Shown: piece by piece, positions 43,428 through 52,992 of the stretch
Layout: each line of letters opens with the position of its first letter
Numbering within the stretch: position 1 is the stretch's first letter
Source of the DNA: UBA6107 sp964533735
GTDB taxonomy: Bacteria > Chloroflexota > Anaerolineae > Anaerolineales > Anaerolineaceae
Assembly: GCA_964533735.1 (NCBI GenBank)
Contig: CAZHMD010000008.1
Span: 1 to 64,000, forward strand
Reading direction: 5' to 3'
DNA length: 64,000 bases
Translations under genes and position numbers: made by a program
Notes under the pieces: model-generated
Databases searched by the model: none
The model's input: the letters and a program-made list of their open reading frames with translations, nothing else
What the model was told of the DNA's origin: nothing

Positions 43428-43520
43428 CACGGTGGGGAGCCCGGCATTCCGGGCTGAGAGGAAAGCGCAGGCTTTCGACCCGTATGACCTGATCCGGATA
43501 ATGCCGGCGGAGGGAAGTGG
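43428..43520 (+). promoter_or_regulatory. TPP riboswitch (thi box)
   Basis: All conserved blocks are present: GGGGAGCCC...GGGCTGAGAGG, a variable hairpin, GACCC, TGACCTGATCCGGATAATGCCGG split over 43485-43507, and GCGGAGGGAAGTG. It binds thiamine pyrophosphate. An expression platform follows at 43533-43557, and the regulated genes are thiN-thiB-thiP-thiQ. Confidence 0.97.
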
Positions 43521-43532
43521 AATTATTACATC

Positions 43533-43557
43533 AACCCTCCCTGGCGGAGGGTTTTTT
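43533..43557 (+). terminator. Riboswitch-controlled terminator that also covers the thiN ribosome site
   Basis: AACCCTCC-CTGGC-GGAGGGTT followed by T. The 9-mer GGCGGAGGG occurs twice, inside the riboswitch (43506-43514) and in the terminator 3' arm (43543-43551). Both can pair with CCCTCC at 43535-43540, giving exclusive antiterminator and terminator folds. GGAGGG of the terminator is also the Shine-Dalgarno sequence 7 nt before the thiN ATG. Confidence 0.88.
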
Positions 43558-43558
43558 G

Positions 43559-44221
43559 ATGCAAACACGCGCGGTACTTTTTGCCAATGGTGAGGTTACC
43601 TCCTACGGTTACCTGGAAAAAATGATCACCGACAAGGATTTCCTGGTAGCGGTGGATGGTGGATTGAGGCACCTGGAGGCTTTAGGATTTCCACCGGATA
43701 TGCTTATCGGTGACCTGGATTCAGTCACACCAGCTCAAATCGCGAGGTTAATCGCCAGCCAAACGGAGGTGATTAAGTTTCCTGTCGAGAAAGATGAAAC
43801 CGACCTGGAACTGGCGCTTGTGGAGGTTGAGAAGCGCGGCGTGGAAGAAATTGTGATCATCGGCGGCCTGGGCGGTCGCGTCGACCAGACGCTGGCAAAC
43901 CTTTTTCTGCTGCTTCTGCCTGACCTGACAGGTAAAACTGTCCGCTTGCTCACTCCAAACGAGGAAATATTTGTGATCCAAAATCAGGTTGTCATTAACG
44001 GCGCGGAGGGGGATATCGTCTCCTTGATCCCGCTAAAAGGTGACGCGACTGGCGTGACGACCATCGGACTGCAGTATCCTCTCATCGACGAGACCCTGCG
44101 TATTGAGCGCAGCCGGGGCATCAGCAACCGCATGCTAAATGATAAAGCTGAGGTCAAGGTCAGAGATGGGATTCTGTTGTGCGTGCATAACATGAAATTA
44201 AATGAGGAGAATTATGAATAA
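43559..44221 (+). CDS. thiN: Thiamine pyrophosphokinase
   Basis: 220 residues from ATG 43559, directly after the riboswitch terminator. It converts thiamine to TPP with ATP. AVDGGLRHLEALGFPPDMLIGDLDSV carries the catalytic Asp residues, then EKDETDLELAL and GGLGGRVDQTLAN, all signature blocks of thiamine pyrophosphokinase; the C-terminal domain (GDATGVTTIGLQYPL, SRGISN) binds thiamine. An upstream in-frame ATG at 43517 lies inside the riboswitch and is rejected. First gene of the thiamine salvage operon. Confidence 0.95.
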   Translation: MQTRAVLFANGEVTSYGYLEKMITDKDFLVAVDGGLRHLEALGFPPDMLIGDLDSVTPAQIARLIASQTEVIKFPVEKDETDLELALVEVEKRGVEEIVIIGGLGGRVDQTLANLFLLLLPDLTGKTVRLLTPNEEIFVIQNQVVINGAEGDIVSLIPLKGDATGVTTIGLQYPLIDETLRIERSRGISNRMLNDKAEVKVRDGILLCVHNMKLNEENYE

Positions 44222-45290
44222 AACCTTGCTAGTAAAAGGTTCCATTTTAATCACGATCCTATTTTTAATACTCGGGGCTTGCACACCTGCGCCAAGAGAA
44301 ACCCCGGTGCTTACGGTGATGACCCACGACTCTTTTGCGATCTCCGCGGAGCTGGTGACTAAATTTGAAACTGAACACCAGGTGCGCCTGGTGTTTGTAC
44401 CGTCAGGAGATGCCGGCAGCGTTTTGAACCGCGCCATCCTCACCAAGGATTCGCCCCAGGCTGATGTGCTTTACGGGGTGGATAATACCTTCCTCTCGCG
44501 CGCTTTAAACGAAGACCTCTTTATGCCTTATACCTCACCATTGCTGGCGAAGGTTCCAGATGAATTTCAGATGGACCCCGCGAACGGTGCATTATCGGTG
44601 GATTATGCAGATGTGTGCATCAATTACGATAAAGCCTATTTTGCATCGCATGACCTGGCTGTGCCGCAATCGCTTGAAGACCTGGCAGCTCCAGAGTATG
44701 GAAAGCAAGGCAGCCGGGATGGGCTGCTGGTTGTAGAAAATCCCGCTACATCCTCCCCTGGATTGGCATTCCTGTTGACAACCATCTCACATTTCGGAGA
44801 AGACGGTTACCTTCAATTCTGGCAGGAGTTGAAAGACAACGGTGTTGTGGTGGCTAACGATTGGAATACCGCCTATTACACCAACTTCAGCGCATCTTCC
44901 GGCAAGGGCGCTCAACCAATGGTGGTTTCGTATGCGTCCAGCCCGGCTGCTGAAGTGATCTACGCTTCCACACCGCTCACCGAAGCGCCTACAGCCTCGA
45001 TCACGGCGGCGGAAACCTGTTTCCGCCAGGTTGAATTCGTGGGAATCCTCAAAGGGACAAAACAACTTGCCCTGGCGCAGGCGTTCGTGGATTTCATGCT
45101 GGATGTCGACTTCCAGGAAGATATGCCATTGCAGATGTTCGTTTATCCGGTTAATCCGGATGCCAGTTTACCCGAGGAATTCACCCTGTATACCCAGACG
45201 GCAGTTTCTCCGGCAGTAGTGGATATGGCAGCCATTGATGCCAATCGCGAAAAATGGATCCAGGCATGGACCGAGGTGATGCTCAAGTGA
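44214..45290 (+). CDS. thiB: Thiamine ABC transporter substrate-binding lipoprotein
   Basis: 358 residues from ATG 44214 (8-bp overlap with thiN, AGGAGAATT upstream). An N-terminal lipoprotein signal ends LGAC. The mature part begins VLTVMTHDSFAISAELV, characteristic of ThiB/TbpA, followed by ADVLYGVDNTFLSRAL and the VDYADVCINYDKAYF segment with ligand-site aromatic residues. It captures thiamine outside the membrane. The riboswitch and neighbouring kinase support the substrate. Confidence 0.94.
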   Translation: MNKTLLVKGSILITILFLILGACTPAPRETPVLTVMTHDSFAISAELVTKFETEHQVRLVFVPSGDAGSVLNRAILTKDSPQADVLYGVDNTFLSRALNEDLFMPYTSPLLAKVPDEFQMDPANGALSVDYADVCINYDKAYFASHDLAVPQSLEDLAAPEYGKQGSRDGLLVVENPATSSPGLAFLLTTISHFGEDGYLQFWQELKDNGVVVANDWNTAYYTNFSASSGKGAQPMVVSYASSPAAEVIYASTPLTEAPTASITAAETCFRQVEFVGILKGTKQLALAQAFVDFMLDVDFQEDMPLQMFVYPVNPDASLPEEFTLYTQTAVSPAVVDMAAIDANREKWIQAWTEVMLK

Positions 45291-46963
45291 ACCAGGAGGG
45301 TTCCAGTCAGCGTGCGCAGGGATTCACCAGTCACTTGCTGTGGCTGCTACCGCTGCTTTTTTTGGGCGTTTTCTTCTTCACACCCCTGGCAAAGGTCCTG
45401 GCAGTCATGGTCAGCCGGCAGGGGACAGTTTCTCTGCCCGGAATCCTGCAACCGCTGTGGTTTACAGTCTGGCAGGCTGCACTTTCCACCCTTTTGACCC
45501 TGCTGATCGGCCTCCCGGTGGCTTATGTTTTCACCCGCTACAAATTCCCAGGCAAACGCGCCCTGCGTTTGCTGGTAACCCTGCCGTTCATCCTTCCCAC
45601 GGTGGTGGTGGCTGCAGGTTACAACGCGTTGTTGGGTCCGCGTGGATGGCTCAACCTTGCCCTGGTGAATGTTTTTCAATTGGAATCTCCCCCCATTGTG
45701 CTGCTGAATACCGTGGGAGCGATCCTGCTGGCGCATGTGTTTTACAACACCTCGGTGGTGGTTAGGGTGGTTGGCAGCGCCTTGAGCCAACTGGATGCCA
45801 AATTAACGCAGGCGGGATCCGTGCTTGGAGGCTCACCAATTAAGGTACTGCTCAATGTAACACTACCTCTCTTAAAACCATCCATCCTGGCTGCGGTTTT
45901 GATGGTTTTTCTTTTCGATTTCACCAGTTTCGGGGTGATCCTGCTGCTGGGAGGACCGGGGTTTTCTACTCTTGAAACTGAAATCTACACCCAGACCCTC
46001 TCCATGTTAAATTTGCGCATGGCCGGCATCCTTTCGATCATTCAATTGGCATGCACCCTGGTTGTAACGCTGCTTTACTCCCGGGTTAATTCCAGGCGAG
46101 CTTTATGGCTCAAACCCGGCTTGGGAACAGAGCCAGCGGCAGGCAAACACTTGCGAGAAAAGATTTGGATTGCTTTAACAGGGATTTTCCTGGCTCTATT
46201 TTTCCTCGCCCCGCTGGCTTCCCTGGTCATCCGCTCGTTCATCGCCTATGATCCGATTTCCAGCATGGGGCAGTTCACCCTGAGAAATTACACCCAATTG
46301 TTCGTCAACCAGCGCCAGTCTTACTTCTTTGTTCCGCCAATCCGGGCGGCGATTAACTCACTCATGTTTGGCGGAATCACCGTGCTGATCTCCCTGGTGC
46401 TCGGCACCAGCATGTCTTATGCGCAGACCAATCTCCCGCGGCTGCGGAAATGGATCGACAACCTGGTGATGCTGCCCCTCGGAGCCTCGGCAGTAACTTT
46501 AGGGCTGGGATTTTTGATCACGTTTAATAAACCGCCATTTGATGTGGCTACCTTCCCGGTGTTGATCCCGATCGCCCACAGCCTGATTGCCTTTCCATTT
46601 GTGCTCAGGGCGGTCCAACCAACATTATCTAGCATCCCCCACCAGCTTAAAGACGCTGCCGCAACTCTGGGGGCTTCTCCGTGGAAGGTCTGGTGGCAAG
46701 TGGAGGTGCCCATTGTCAGCCGGGCAATGCTTGTCGGGGGAATTTATGCATTTGCCATTTCTTTGGGGGAGTTTGGCGCAACCTCATTCCTGGCACGCGC
46801 GGATTTGCCAACACTACCGGTGGCGATCTATCGTTTCCTTTCTCAACCCGGCGATCAGAATTACGGGCAGGCGCTGGCGATGGCAACCCTCTTAATGCTG
46901 GTATGCGCCACTGCCATCAGTTTGATCGAACGCATCCCATTACCAGGACGCATGGAATATTAA
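45287..46963 (+). CDS. thiP: Thiamine ABC transporter permease
   Basis: 558 residues. The GTG at 45287 overlaps the thiB stop (GTGA). Two permease halves of about six helices each, both with an EAA-type coupling loop (DAKLTQAGSVLGGSPIKV, then DAAATLGASPWKVWWQV). This fused two-half form matches ThiP and its iron/thiamine-type relatives. It forms the channel of the ThiBPQ importer. Confidence 0.92.
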   Translation: MNQEGSSQRAQGFTSHLLWLLPLLFLGVFFFTPLAKVLAVMVSRQGTVSLPGILQPLWFTVWQAALSTLLTLLIGLPVAYVFTRYKFPGKRALRLLVTLPFILPTVVVAAGYNALLGPRGWLNLALVNVFQLESPPIVLLNTVGAILLAHVFYNTSVVVRVVGSALSQLDAKLTQAGSVLGGSPIKVLLNVTLPLLKPSILAAVLMVFLFDFTSFGVILLLGGPGFSTLETEIYTQTLSMLNLRMAGILSIIQLACTLVVTLLYSRVNSRRALWLKPGLGTEPAAGKHLREKIWIALTGIFLALFFLAPLASLVIRSFIAYDPISSMGQFTLRNYTQLFVNQRQSYFFVPPIRAAINSLMFGGITVLISLVLGTSMSYAQTNLPRLRKWIDNLVMLPLGASAVTLGLGFLITFNKPPFDVATFPVLIPIAHSLIAFPFVLRAVQPTLSSIPHQLKDAAATLGASPWKVWWQVEVPIVSRAMLVGGIYAFAISLGEFGATSFLARADLPTLPVAIYRFLSQPGDQNYGQALAMATLLMLVCATAISLIERIPLPGRMEY

Positions 46964-46972
46964 AGGAGCCCT

Positions 46973-48023
<1,051 letters not shown>

Positions 48024-48025
<2 letters not shown>

Positions 48026-48059
48026 GAACCGCCCTGCGGAAAATGCAGGGCGGTTCTTT
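48024..48059 (+). terminator. Intrinsic terminator of thiamine operon
   Basis: A 14-bp perfect stem (AAGAACCGCCCTGC/GCAGGGCGGTTCTT) with a 7-nt loop, then TA. The 5' arm overlaps the thiQ stop codon. Confidence 0.88.
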
Positions 48060-48068
48060 AAAGATCGA

Positions 48069-48239
48069 TCAACGGGGAATCAGGTTGCTGCGTAACAATA
48101 AGGTGATCCCAAAAACGACCAGAATACCGAGGCACGACGAACCCAGCATAACAAGCACGATCAGCCATAACTGCCGTTTTTGCGAGCGCGACCGATCCTG
48201 GTCCCCGGTTTCGTCGTCTCGTGGTGCTCGGTCGTTCAT
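48069..48239 (-). CDS. Small single-pass membrane protein
   Basis: 56 residues. Start ATG 48239 overlaps the stop of the DUF4126 gene (ATGA). A charged N-terminus (MNDRAPRDDETGDQDRSRS) precedes one membrane helix (about 24-50, LWLIVLVMLGSSCLGILVVF). It ends LLLRSNLIPR. No family is recognised. Overlap with the upstream gene and a good hydrophobic profile support that it is real. It may be a partner of the DUF4126 protein. Confidence 0.7.
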   Translation of the reverse strand: MNDRAPRDDETGDQDRSRSQKRQLWLIVLVMLGSSCLGILVVFGITLLLRSNLIPR

Positions 48240-48811
48240 GCAGGCTGTTTGGGTTCCTGCTGCTGGCGTTTCCTGCCCATTCTCAGGATGAGAATCGAGG
48301 TGATCAGGACAAGTCCACAGGCGATGATCACGGGAAGCAGTATCGAGAGGAAAGAGACCGCAGTTGAGGTGACGTCTTCCAGCATGCTCACCCCAATATT
48401 GGCAGCACCACCAGTAGTGACAGTAACCGCGGGACGGATGGCTAGCGCTTTAACCGCATGCACGCCGCCAGCCACGAGCAATCCGGCGATGAGCGAGAAC
48501 ATCGGGTTCACTTCCACACCCTGGGTGGAGGTAGCGGCAAATACCACTGCTCCAGCGGCAGGACGGATGAACGTTTGCACAGCATCGTTGACGTGATTGA
48601 TTGCAGGGATCTTGTCAGCAAAGAACTCGATGACTGACAGGAAGATCAATACGCCAATGACCCACCAGGATGTCATTGGTTCCCAGGTGGCATTGAGCTG
48701 GATCAGATTTGTAAATTTTGCCAGGAGGGCTACAACCAGCAAGGGTACATAGGCGTTCAACCCCGCACTTGCGGATAAGCCAAAGGCAGAAAAAATATTT
48801 AATATATCCAT
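48236..48811 (-). CDS. DUF4126 membrane protein
   Basis: 191 residues with about five membrane segments. It reads MDILNIFSAFGLSASAGLNAYVPLL at the start and AINHVNDAVQTFIRPAAGAVVFAA in the middle, the family signature of DUF4126. Function unknown. It is followed, with 4-nt overlap, by a 56-residue membrane protein and preceded on the same strand by a DUF2085 gene 15 bp upstream. Confidence 0.9.
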   Translation of the reverse strand: MDILNIFSAFGLSASAGLNAYVPLLVVALLAKFTNLIQLNATWEPMTSWWVIGVLIFLSVIEFFADKIPAINHVNDAVQTFIRPAAGAVVFAATSTQGVEVNPMFSLIAGLLVAGGVHAVKALAIRPAVTVTTGGAANIGVSMLEDVTSTAVSFLSILLPVIIACGLVLITSILILRMGRKRQQQEPKQPA

Positions 48812-48826
48812 GGTTCCTCTAATCTT

Positions 48827-49630
48827 TTAGAAAGTAAATCCCTGCCATGTACCAGTGAGGGTATACCGCAGGAGGTCCAATAATCCAATTTGGATGATGG
48901 CGGTAGCCAGACCGGCCAAGACAAAACTCAATCCATCGGAAAAGCGTTCAAAAGTATTCTCCTTCTTAAATATAATAATCCAAATCAGGCAATAAATCAT
49001 ACTCAATATTAGGATGATCGCAGTTGTAGAAAATATCGTGACAGGATAAAAGAAAAACGGGATTCGCAGCCATATCAGCAATCCGGCCAGGGCATTGGCT
49101 GCCACTATGAGGAGGAAGTGTTTCCAACCTGCCAGCACTGGTGTTGGATTGGAATCCTTCCACCAGGTTTGCTGCCAAAGAACAATGAGCAGGTTGGCGA
49201 TCACAATGCCCATCATCAAGCCGGTGACCAGGCGCAGAAGGTTGCTTGGTGGATACTGCTGCGGAATGACCGGGAATACCCCCATCATGGAATTGAAGCC
49301 GTCTATTATGAATGCCAACAGGAAGATCACCAGGATGGCTATGGTGCCTTTCGAGGGTGACCCCGAGGCTTTTTTCCTCCTGGAAAGGACAACCAGGCTG
49401 ATCAATGTTCCCAGGAACATGCCGGTACAGCGCGCGCACAATGGCAGGACCTTGTCACCAAACGCGATGGAGTGGCTTTCGATCTGGTGACAAACCGAAT
49501 AGCCCACCGCGCGTGTTTTTCCATCAATCGCTGTCGGGGTGAACACCCACCAGATGGTGATGAGCGCGATCACCAACACCAGCAATAATATTGTAAAAAA
49601 ACGCTTTTTGGATCGGGGGAGTGAAGGCAT
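48827..49630 (-). CDS. DUF2085 membrane protein
   Basis: 267 residues. ATG 49630 is chosen because TATAAT lies 7 nt upstream (leaderless pattern) and no ribosome site is seen for upstream alternatives at 49639 or 49687. Seven or so membrane helices. The DUF2085 motif is present: GYSVCHQIESHSIAFG and LPLCARCTGMFLG, with Cys-His and CxxC that may bind a metal. Function unknown; many relatives are found in Chloroflexi, archaea and Firmicutes. Confidence 0.88.
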   Translation of the reverse strand: MPSLPRSKKRFFTILLLVLVIALITIWWVFTPTAIDGKTRAVGYSVCHQIESHSIAFGDKVLPLCARCTGMFLGTLISLVVLSRRKKASGSPSKGTIAILVIFLLAFIIDGFNSMMGVFPVIPQQYPPSNLLRLVTGLMMGIVIANLLIVLWQQTWWKDSNPTPVLAGWKHFLLIVAANALAGLLIWLRIPFFFYPVTIFSTTAIILILSMIYCLIWIIIFKKENTFERFSDGLSFVLAGLATAIIQIGLLDLLRYTLTGTWQGFTF

Positions 49631-49637
49631 TGATGGC

Positions 49638-49643
49638 ATTATA
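49638..49643 (-). promoter_or_regulatory. -10 box for a leaderless DUF2085 transcript
   Basis: TATAAT on the - strand ends 7 nt before ATG 49630. The spacing pattern is the same as at selD, uvrC and the crp/fnr gene. Confidence 0.45.
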
Positions 49644-49729
49644 CGGTTGAAACCAACCGCCGGCAAGTTATTGGGCAATGAAACCAACCGCTTGAATTGT
49701 TACCTTGGAAGAACGCGTACAATAAATAC

Positions 49730-49758
49730 TTGACATTGATCATTGTTTATGCTTTACT
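49730..49758 (+). promoter_or_regulatory. Promoter of structured RNA candidate
   Basis: TTGACA at 49730-49735, 17-bp spacer, TTTACT at 49753-49758. Predicted start about 49765. Confidence 0.6.
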
Positions 49759-49764
49759 TACGTT

Positions 49765-49930
49765 TAAGTTACAAAATAGTTTCGCCATCCTAACGATGAG
49801 GAGGTGGTGTCAAAAATGTGTAAACGTTTTAACCACAGCGCTGCGACATCCCTCCTCGTGATAAAGTAGGGTAGTCGCAGCGCCAAAACCCTCGAGAGCC
49901 GTCAATCATGACGGCTCTCGAGATTTAAAT
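49765..49930 (+). ncRNA. Structured RNA / leader candidate with mini-ORF
   Basis: About 165 nt between a promoter and a strong hairpin. A 10-bp stem GCGCTGCGAC/GTCGCAGCGC (49838-49847 with 49874-49883) encloses CCTCCTC. This is exactly complementary to GAGGAGG (49798-49804), the ribosome site of an 18-codon ORF at 49816-49869. The 3' end is a 13-bp hairpin CTCGAGAGCCGTC/GACGGCTCTCGAG (49891-49922). The RNA could switch between two folds. It lies 70 nt upstream of pepT, which has its own TATAAT at 49967. A small RNA, an attenuator or a peptide leader all remain possible. No known family is recognised. Confidence 0.5.
49816..49869 (+). CDS. 17-residue mini-ORF in structured RNA
   Basis: ATG to TAG, reading MCKRFNHSAATSLLVIK. 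GGAGGTGGT lies upstream at suitable distance. The codons pass through the 5' arm of the long stem and the loop, so ribosomes here would change the fold. A coding role is uncertain. Confidence 0.35.
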   Translation: MCKRFNHSAATSLLVIK

Positions 49931-50000
49931 AACGCCTCATCACTAAAGCACATTTTTAAAGAAAGATATAATTGTTAAACACTTGAATCAGGAGAAAACC

Positions 50001-51227
50001 ATGCTTTCTGTAAAAGAACGCTTTATTAATTACGTGAAAATTGAAACGCAATCCGACCGCGATGTGGAAACATGCCCGAGTACTCCGGGACAATTCGTTT
50101 TTGCCCGCAAACTGGCAGAGGAATTGAAGCAAATTGGTTTGGAGGACGTCACGTTGGATGACCATTGCTATTTAATGGCGACGCTGCCGGCCAATACGGA
50201 TAAAAAGATCCCGGTTTTTGGTTTGATCGCACATATGGATACAAGCCCGGATATGAGCGGGGAGAACGTGAATCCTCAGATAATCGCCAATTATGACGGC
50301 GGTGATATCGTCTTAAACAAAGAATTGGGGATTATCCTCAGTGTGGAAACCTTCCCGGAGATCAAGAAATACGCCGGGCAGGAATTAATCACCACGGATG
50401 GCACCACCCTGTTGGGTGTGGATGACAAAGCCGGCGTGGCTGAGATCGTCACCGCCATGGAATACCTGATCGCTCATCCCGAGATCAAGCATGGCAAGAT
50501 TCGCCTGGGATTTACCCCGGATGAAGAAATTGGGCGCGGCGCAGACCTGTTCGATGTAGCCAAGTTCGGTGCTGACTACGCCTACACTGTCGATGGTGGT
50601 GAACTCGGTGAATTGGAATATGAAACCTTCAACGCTGCCCTTGCCAAAGTGACCTTCAAAGGGAAGAATGTCCACCCGGGTGTGGCTAAAAATAAAATGA
50701 TCAACTCCATCCTGGTGGGTATGGAATTCAATGCCATGCTGCCAGTGAACGAACGTCCGGAATTTACCGCCGGGGTTGAAGGATTTTCTCATGTTTACAT
50801 CATTGAAGGAACGATCGAAGAGACGAAATTTGATTACATCATCCGCGACCATAACCGCGCACTCTTTGAACAACGGAAGGCTTTCTTCCTTTCGGCAGCA
50901 GCGCTTCTAAATAAACGCTATGGAGAGGGGACTGTAACCGTCAACATGAAAGACCAATATTACAACATGCGTGAAAAGATCGAACCCGTATTTCATATCG
51001 TTGAACTGGCTGGCGAGGCGATGAAATCATTGGGGATCACACCCATTACGGTGCCGGTACGCGGCGGCACGGACGGCTCACGGTTATCCTTCATGGGGCT
51101 GCCATGCCCGAATATTTTCACCGGTGGATTGTTCGGACATGGGAAATATGAATGCGTGCCCACGCGCTCCTTGGAAAAATCTGTCGAAGTGATCATAAAG
51201 ATTTGCCAACTGGTGGCAGAGAAATAA
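50001..51227 (+). CDS. pepT: Peptidase T (tripeptide aminopeptidase)
   Basis: 408 residues from ATG 50001 with CAGGAG upstream. M20-family di-zinc peptidase of the cytoplasm that removes N-terminal residues from tripeptides. Metal and active-site motifs: IAHMDTSPD (His and Asp), LLGVDDKAGVAEI, TPDEEIGRGAD (catalytic Glu-Glu), YTVDGGELGELEYETFNAA and C-terminal PVRGGTDGSRLSFMGLP with NIFTGG. All are typical of PepT. A TATAAT box at 49967 gives a short leader. Confidence 0.96.
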   Translation: MLSVKERFINYVKIETQSDRDVETCPSTPGQFVFARKLAEELKQIGLEDVTLDDHCYLMATLPANTDKKIPVFGLIAHMDTSPDMSGENVNPQIIANYDGGDIVLNKELGIILSVETFPEIKKYAGQELITTDGTTLLGVDDKAGVAEIVTAMEYLIAHPEIKHGKIRLGFTPDEEIGRGADLFDVAKFGADYAYTVDGGELGELEYETFNAALAKVTFKGKNVHPGVAKNKMINSILVGMEFNAMLPVNERPEFTAGVEGFSHVYIIEGTIEETKFDYIIRDHNRALFEQRKAFFLSAAALLNKRYGEGTVTVNMKDQYYNMREKIEPVFHIVELAGEAMKSLGITPITVPVRGGTDGSRLSFMGLPCPNIFTGGLFGHGKYECVPTRSLEKSVEVIIKICQLVAEK

Positions 51228-51233
51228 AAAAAT

Positions 51234-51257
51234 AACCCCGCTCAATCGAGCGGGGTT
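51234..51257. terminator. Bidirectional intrinsic terminator
   Basis: The 10-bp stem AACCCCGCTC/GAGCGGGGTT has a 4-nt loop. It lies between convergent pepT and the DMT transporter gene and overlaps the latter's last codons. Confidence 0.85.
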
Positions 51258-52129
51258 GTGTTTGGTATTGGCTGCAAACCCTTTTTCCTGTTCAAGAATT
51301 CATTCAAGATCAGCGCAGTGACGACAATACCGCCACCGATGAGCAGGTTGGGGAGATTGGTTTGTTCCCTGAAAACCAGCAGAGATACAGCTACCGCCAG
51401 GGGGATCTTTAGATCATTAAAAATAGCCAGAGCGCCGGTATTGACTTTTCGCGCACCAATATTCCACAAGAAGAAACTGATCCCGGACGCGACCGCGCCC
51501 AGGTAAAGGAGAGTCCAAACCTGCTTGGTTGTAAGTGTAATTGAGGAAATTGGAACGAATACCAACGTTGAGACCAGGGTTAATACAACTGCCCCCAGGT
51601 AAAGAAAACCAAAGACTTCAATGTCTCTCGCACCGGGTGCCTGAGCCATAACACGCCTGTAAGCGACCTGACCGAAGGCGAAACAAAGATTGGAAACCTG
51701 CACCAACAGGAATCCGGAAACAATACCCGGGGAGAGAACTGCCTGCCCCTGGATGATCCAGGTGCCGCCGACAGCCGCTGCTGCGGTCAACAAATAGAGC
51801 GGGTTGAATTTTTTCTGCAGCGCATCTTCAACAAGGGTGACATAGATGGGAGTGAAGATGGTGAACAAGGCGACTTCAAAAGCCTTGAGGGTTTTAAATG
51901 CAGCGATATAGGTAATATACATGATGCCAAATTGCAGCGCACCGATCACTGCCAATTTTAGATTGAACTTCCATTTGATTCTGGAGAACTTGAGGAACGG
52001 CAGGAAGATCAGCAGGGAGACGAACATGCGGCAGAACGCCACAAAATTCGAGTCCAGACCGGTGAGGTTTCCCTTGATCAATCCAAACGAAAAAGCCCAA
52101 ATAAATGATACCAGTAATAAGAAGATCAC
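51242..52129 (-). CDS. DMT superfamily transporter (EamA)
   Basis: 295 residues starting at GTG 52129 with GAGG upstream. Ten membrane helices in two EamA halves of five (LVSFIWAFSFGLIKGNLTG starts the first; GFLLVQVSNLCFAFGQVAYRR the second). Drug/metabolite exporters of this type move amino acids or other small molecules; the substrate is unknown. It is followed on the same strand by nothing and preceded by an unknown membrane protein gene. Confidence 0.9.
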   Translation of the reverse strand: MIFLLLVSFIWAFSFGLIKGNLTGLDSNFVAFCRMFVSLLIFLPFLKFSRIKWKFNLKLAVIGALQFGIMYITYIAAFKTLKAFEVALFTIFTPIYVTLVEDALQKKFNPLYLLTAAAAVGGTWIIQGQAVLSPGIVSGFLLVQVSNLCFAFGQVAYRRVMAQAPGARDIEVFGFLYLGAVVLTLVSTLVFVPISSITLTTKQVWTLLYLGAVASGISFFLWNIGARKVNTGALAIFNDLKIPLAVAVSLLVFREQTNLPNLLIGGGIVVTALILNEFLNRKKGLQPIPNTTPLD

Positions 52130-52147
52130 ATTAACCTCAATAAAAAT

Positions 52148-52984
52148 CTATTTTACCCGGTTACCCTCGCTGCAGGCATCGATGAACACGTAGGATCCAC
52201 TAACAGTTGGAATCTGGCAGGTTAAGGTGTAGCCGTCATTAAAGCTGATGGTTACATCAAGTGCGCCAATAGTCCCAGCAGCCGAGCGGATATACAGACC
52301 ATATTCCTGACCGAAGTGTTTTTGAACATCCTCCAGGACATTGGACGGAAATTTGACCTTGGTGGTGCCGGAGGTGTCTGCAGTTTGTAAGCGTTCGTTG
52401 AGCGACTGCAGCATCGTTACAGCAGACCCGTCGAATCGGGAAAACAACCCGCCAATTATTCCCAGTAGAATCACAATCGAAAAAATATTGACCAGCGTCT
52501 TGCGTTTGTTTGGCCGGGATTCTTCTTTCTCTGCAGCCGAAGCCTTATTAATACCCTTGCGGAGAGCCAGCGCCAGGAGCACGATCACGCCGACCATGGG
52601 CAGGGAGGCGACCAATACCTGGAAGTAAGATTGGTTGGTAACGTTTTGTGAAATGAACATAATCGTGTTGACCAGCAGGAGCAGAAAGGTAAGGGTGACT
52701 CCCCCGCCGACGATGGCTTTTACTTCTTCGGTTGGCCAACCCACAATGAATCCGGCTATCACCATCGCGAGGGTGACGATCACCCACGTGGTGATGGCGC
52801 TGGACCAGTTCAAAGTGAGATGCAGCTGGGGGTAGGAAATGATATTGATCGTGGCTGCGACGATGGCATAAAATAGCGCGCCAATGACGCCTATTAGAAT
52901 GCCGTATTTTATCCGCGGCCAGCGTTGCTGGAAGGTCTCTTCCTCCCAATCTTTTCGAAAGAATTCCTTAATTTTGTTCAGCAT
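52148..52984 (-). CDS. Hypothetical polytopic membrane protein
   Basis: 278 residues, AGGAGGTGCC directly before the ATG. A cytoplasmic N-terminus (residues 1-25) precedes four membrane helices up to about residue 145, a fifth at about 165-185, then an external C-terminal domain (about 190-278) with two cysteines (LTCQIPTVS and IDACSEGNRVK) that may form a disulfide. I do not recognise the family. It is in a row of - strand membrane protein genes with an 8-bp gap to the upstream gene, so probably in one transcript with it. Confidence 0.7.
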   Translation of the reverse strand: MLNKIKEFFRKDWEEETFQQRWPRIKYGILIGVIGALFYAIVAATINIISYPQLHLTLNWSSAITTWVIVTLAMVIAGFIVGWPTEEVKAIVGGGVTLTFLLLLVNTIMFISQNVTNQSYFQVLVASLPMVGVIVLLALALRKGINKASAAEKEESRPNKRKTLVNIFSIVILLGIIGGLFSRFDGSAVTMLQSLNERLQTADTSGTTKVKFPSNVLEDVQKHFGQEYGLYIRSAAGTIGALDVTISFNDGYTLTCQIPTVSGSYVFIDACSEGNRVK

Positions 52985-52992
52985 GGCACCTC

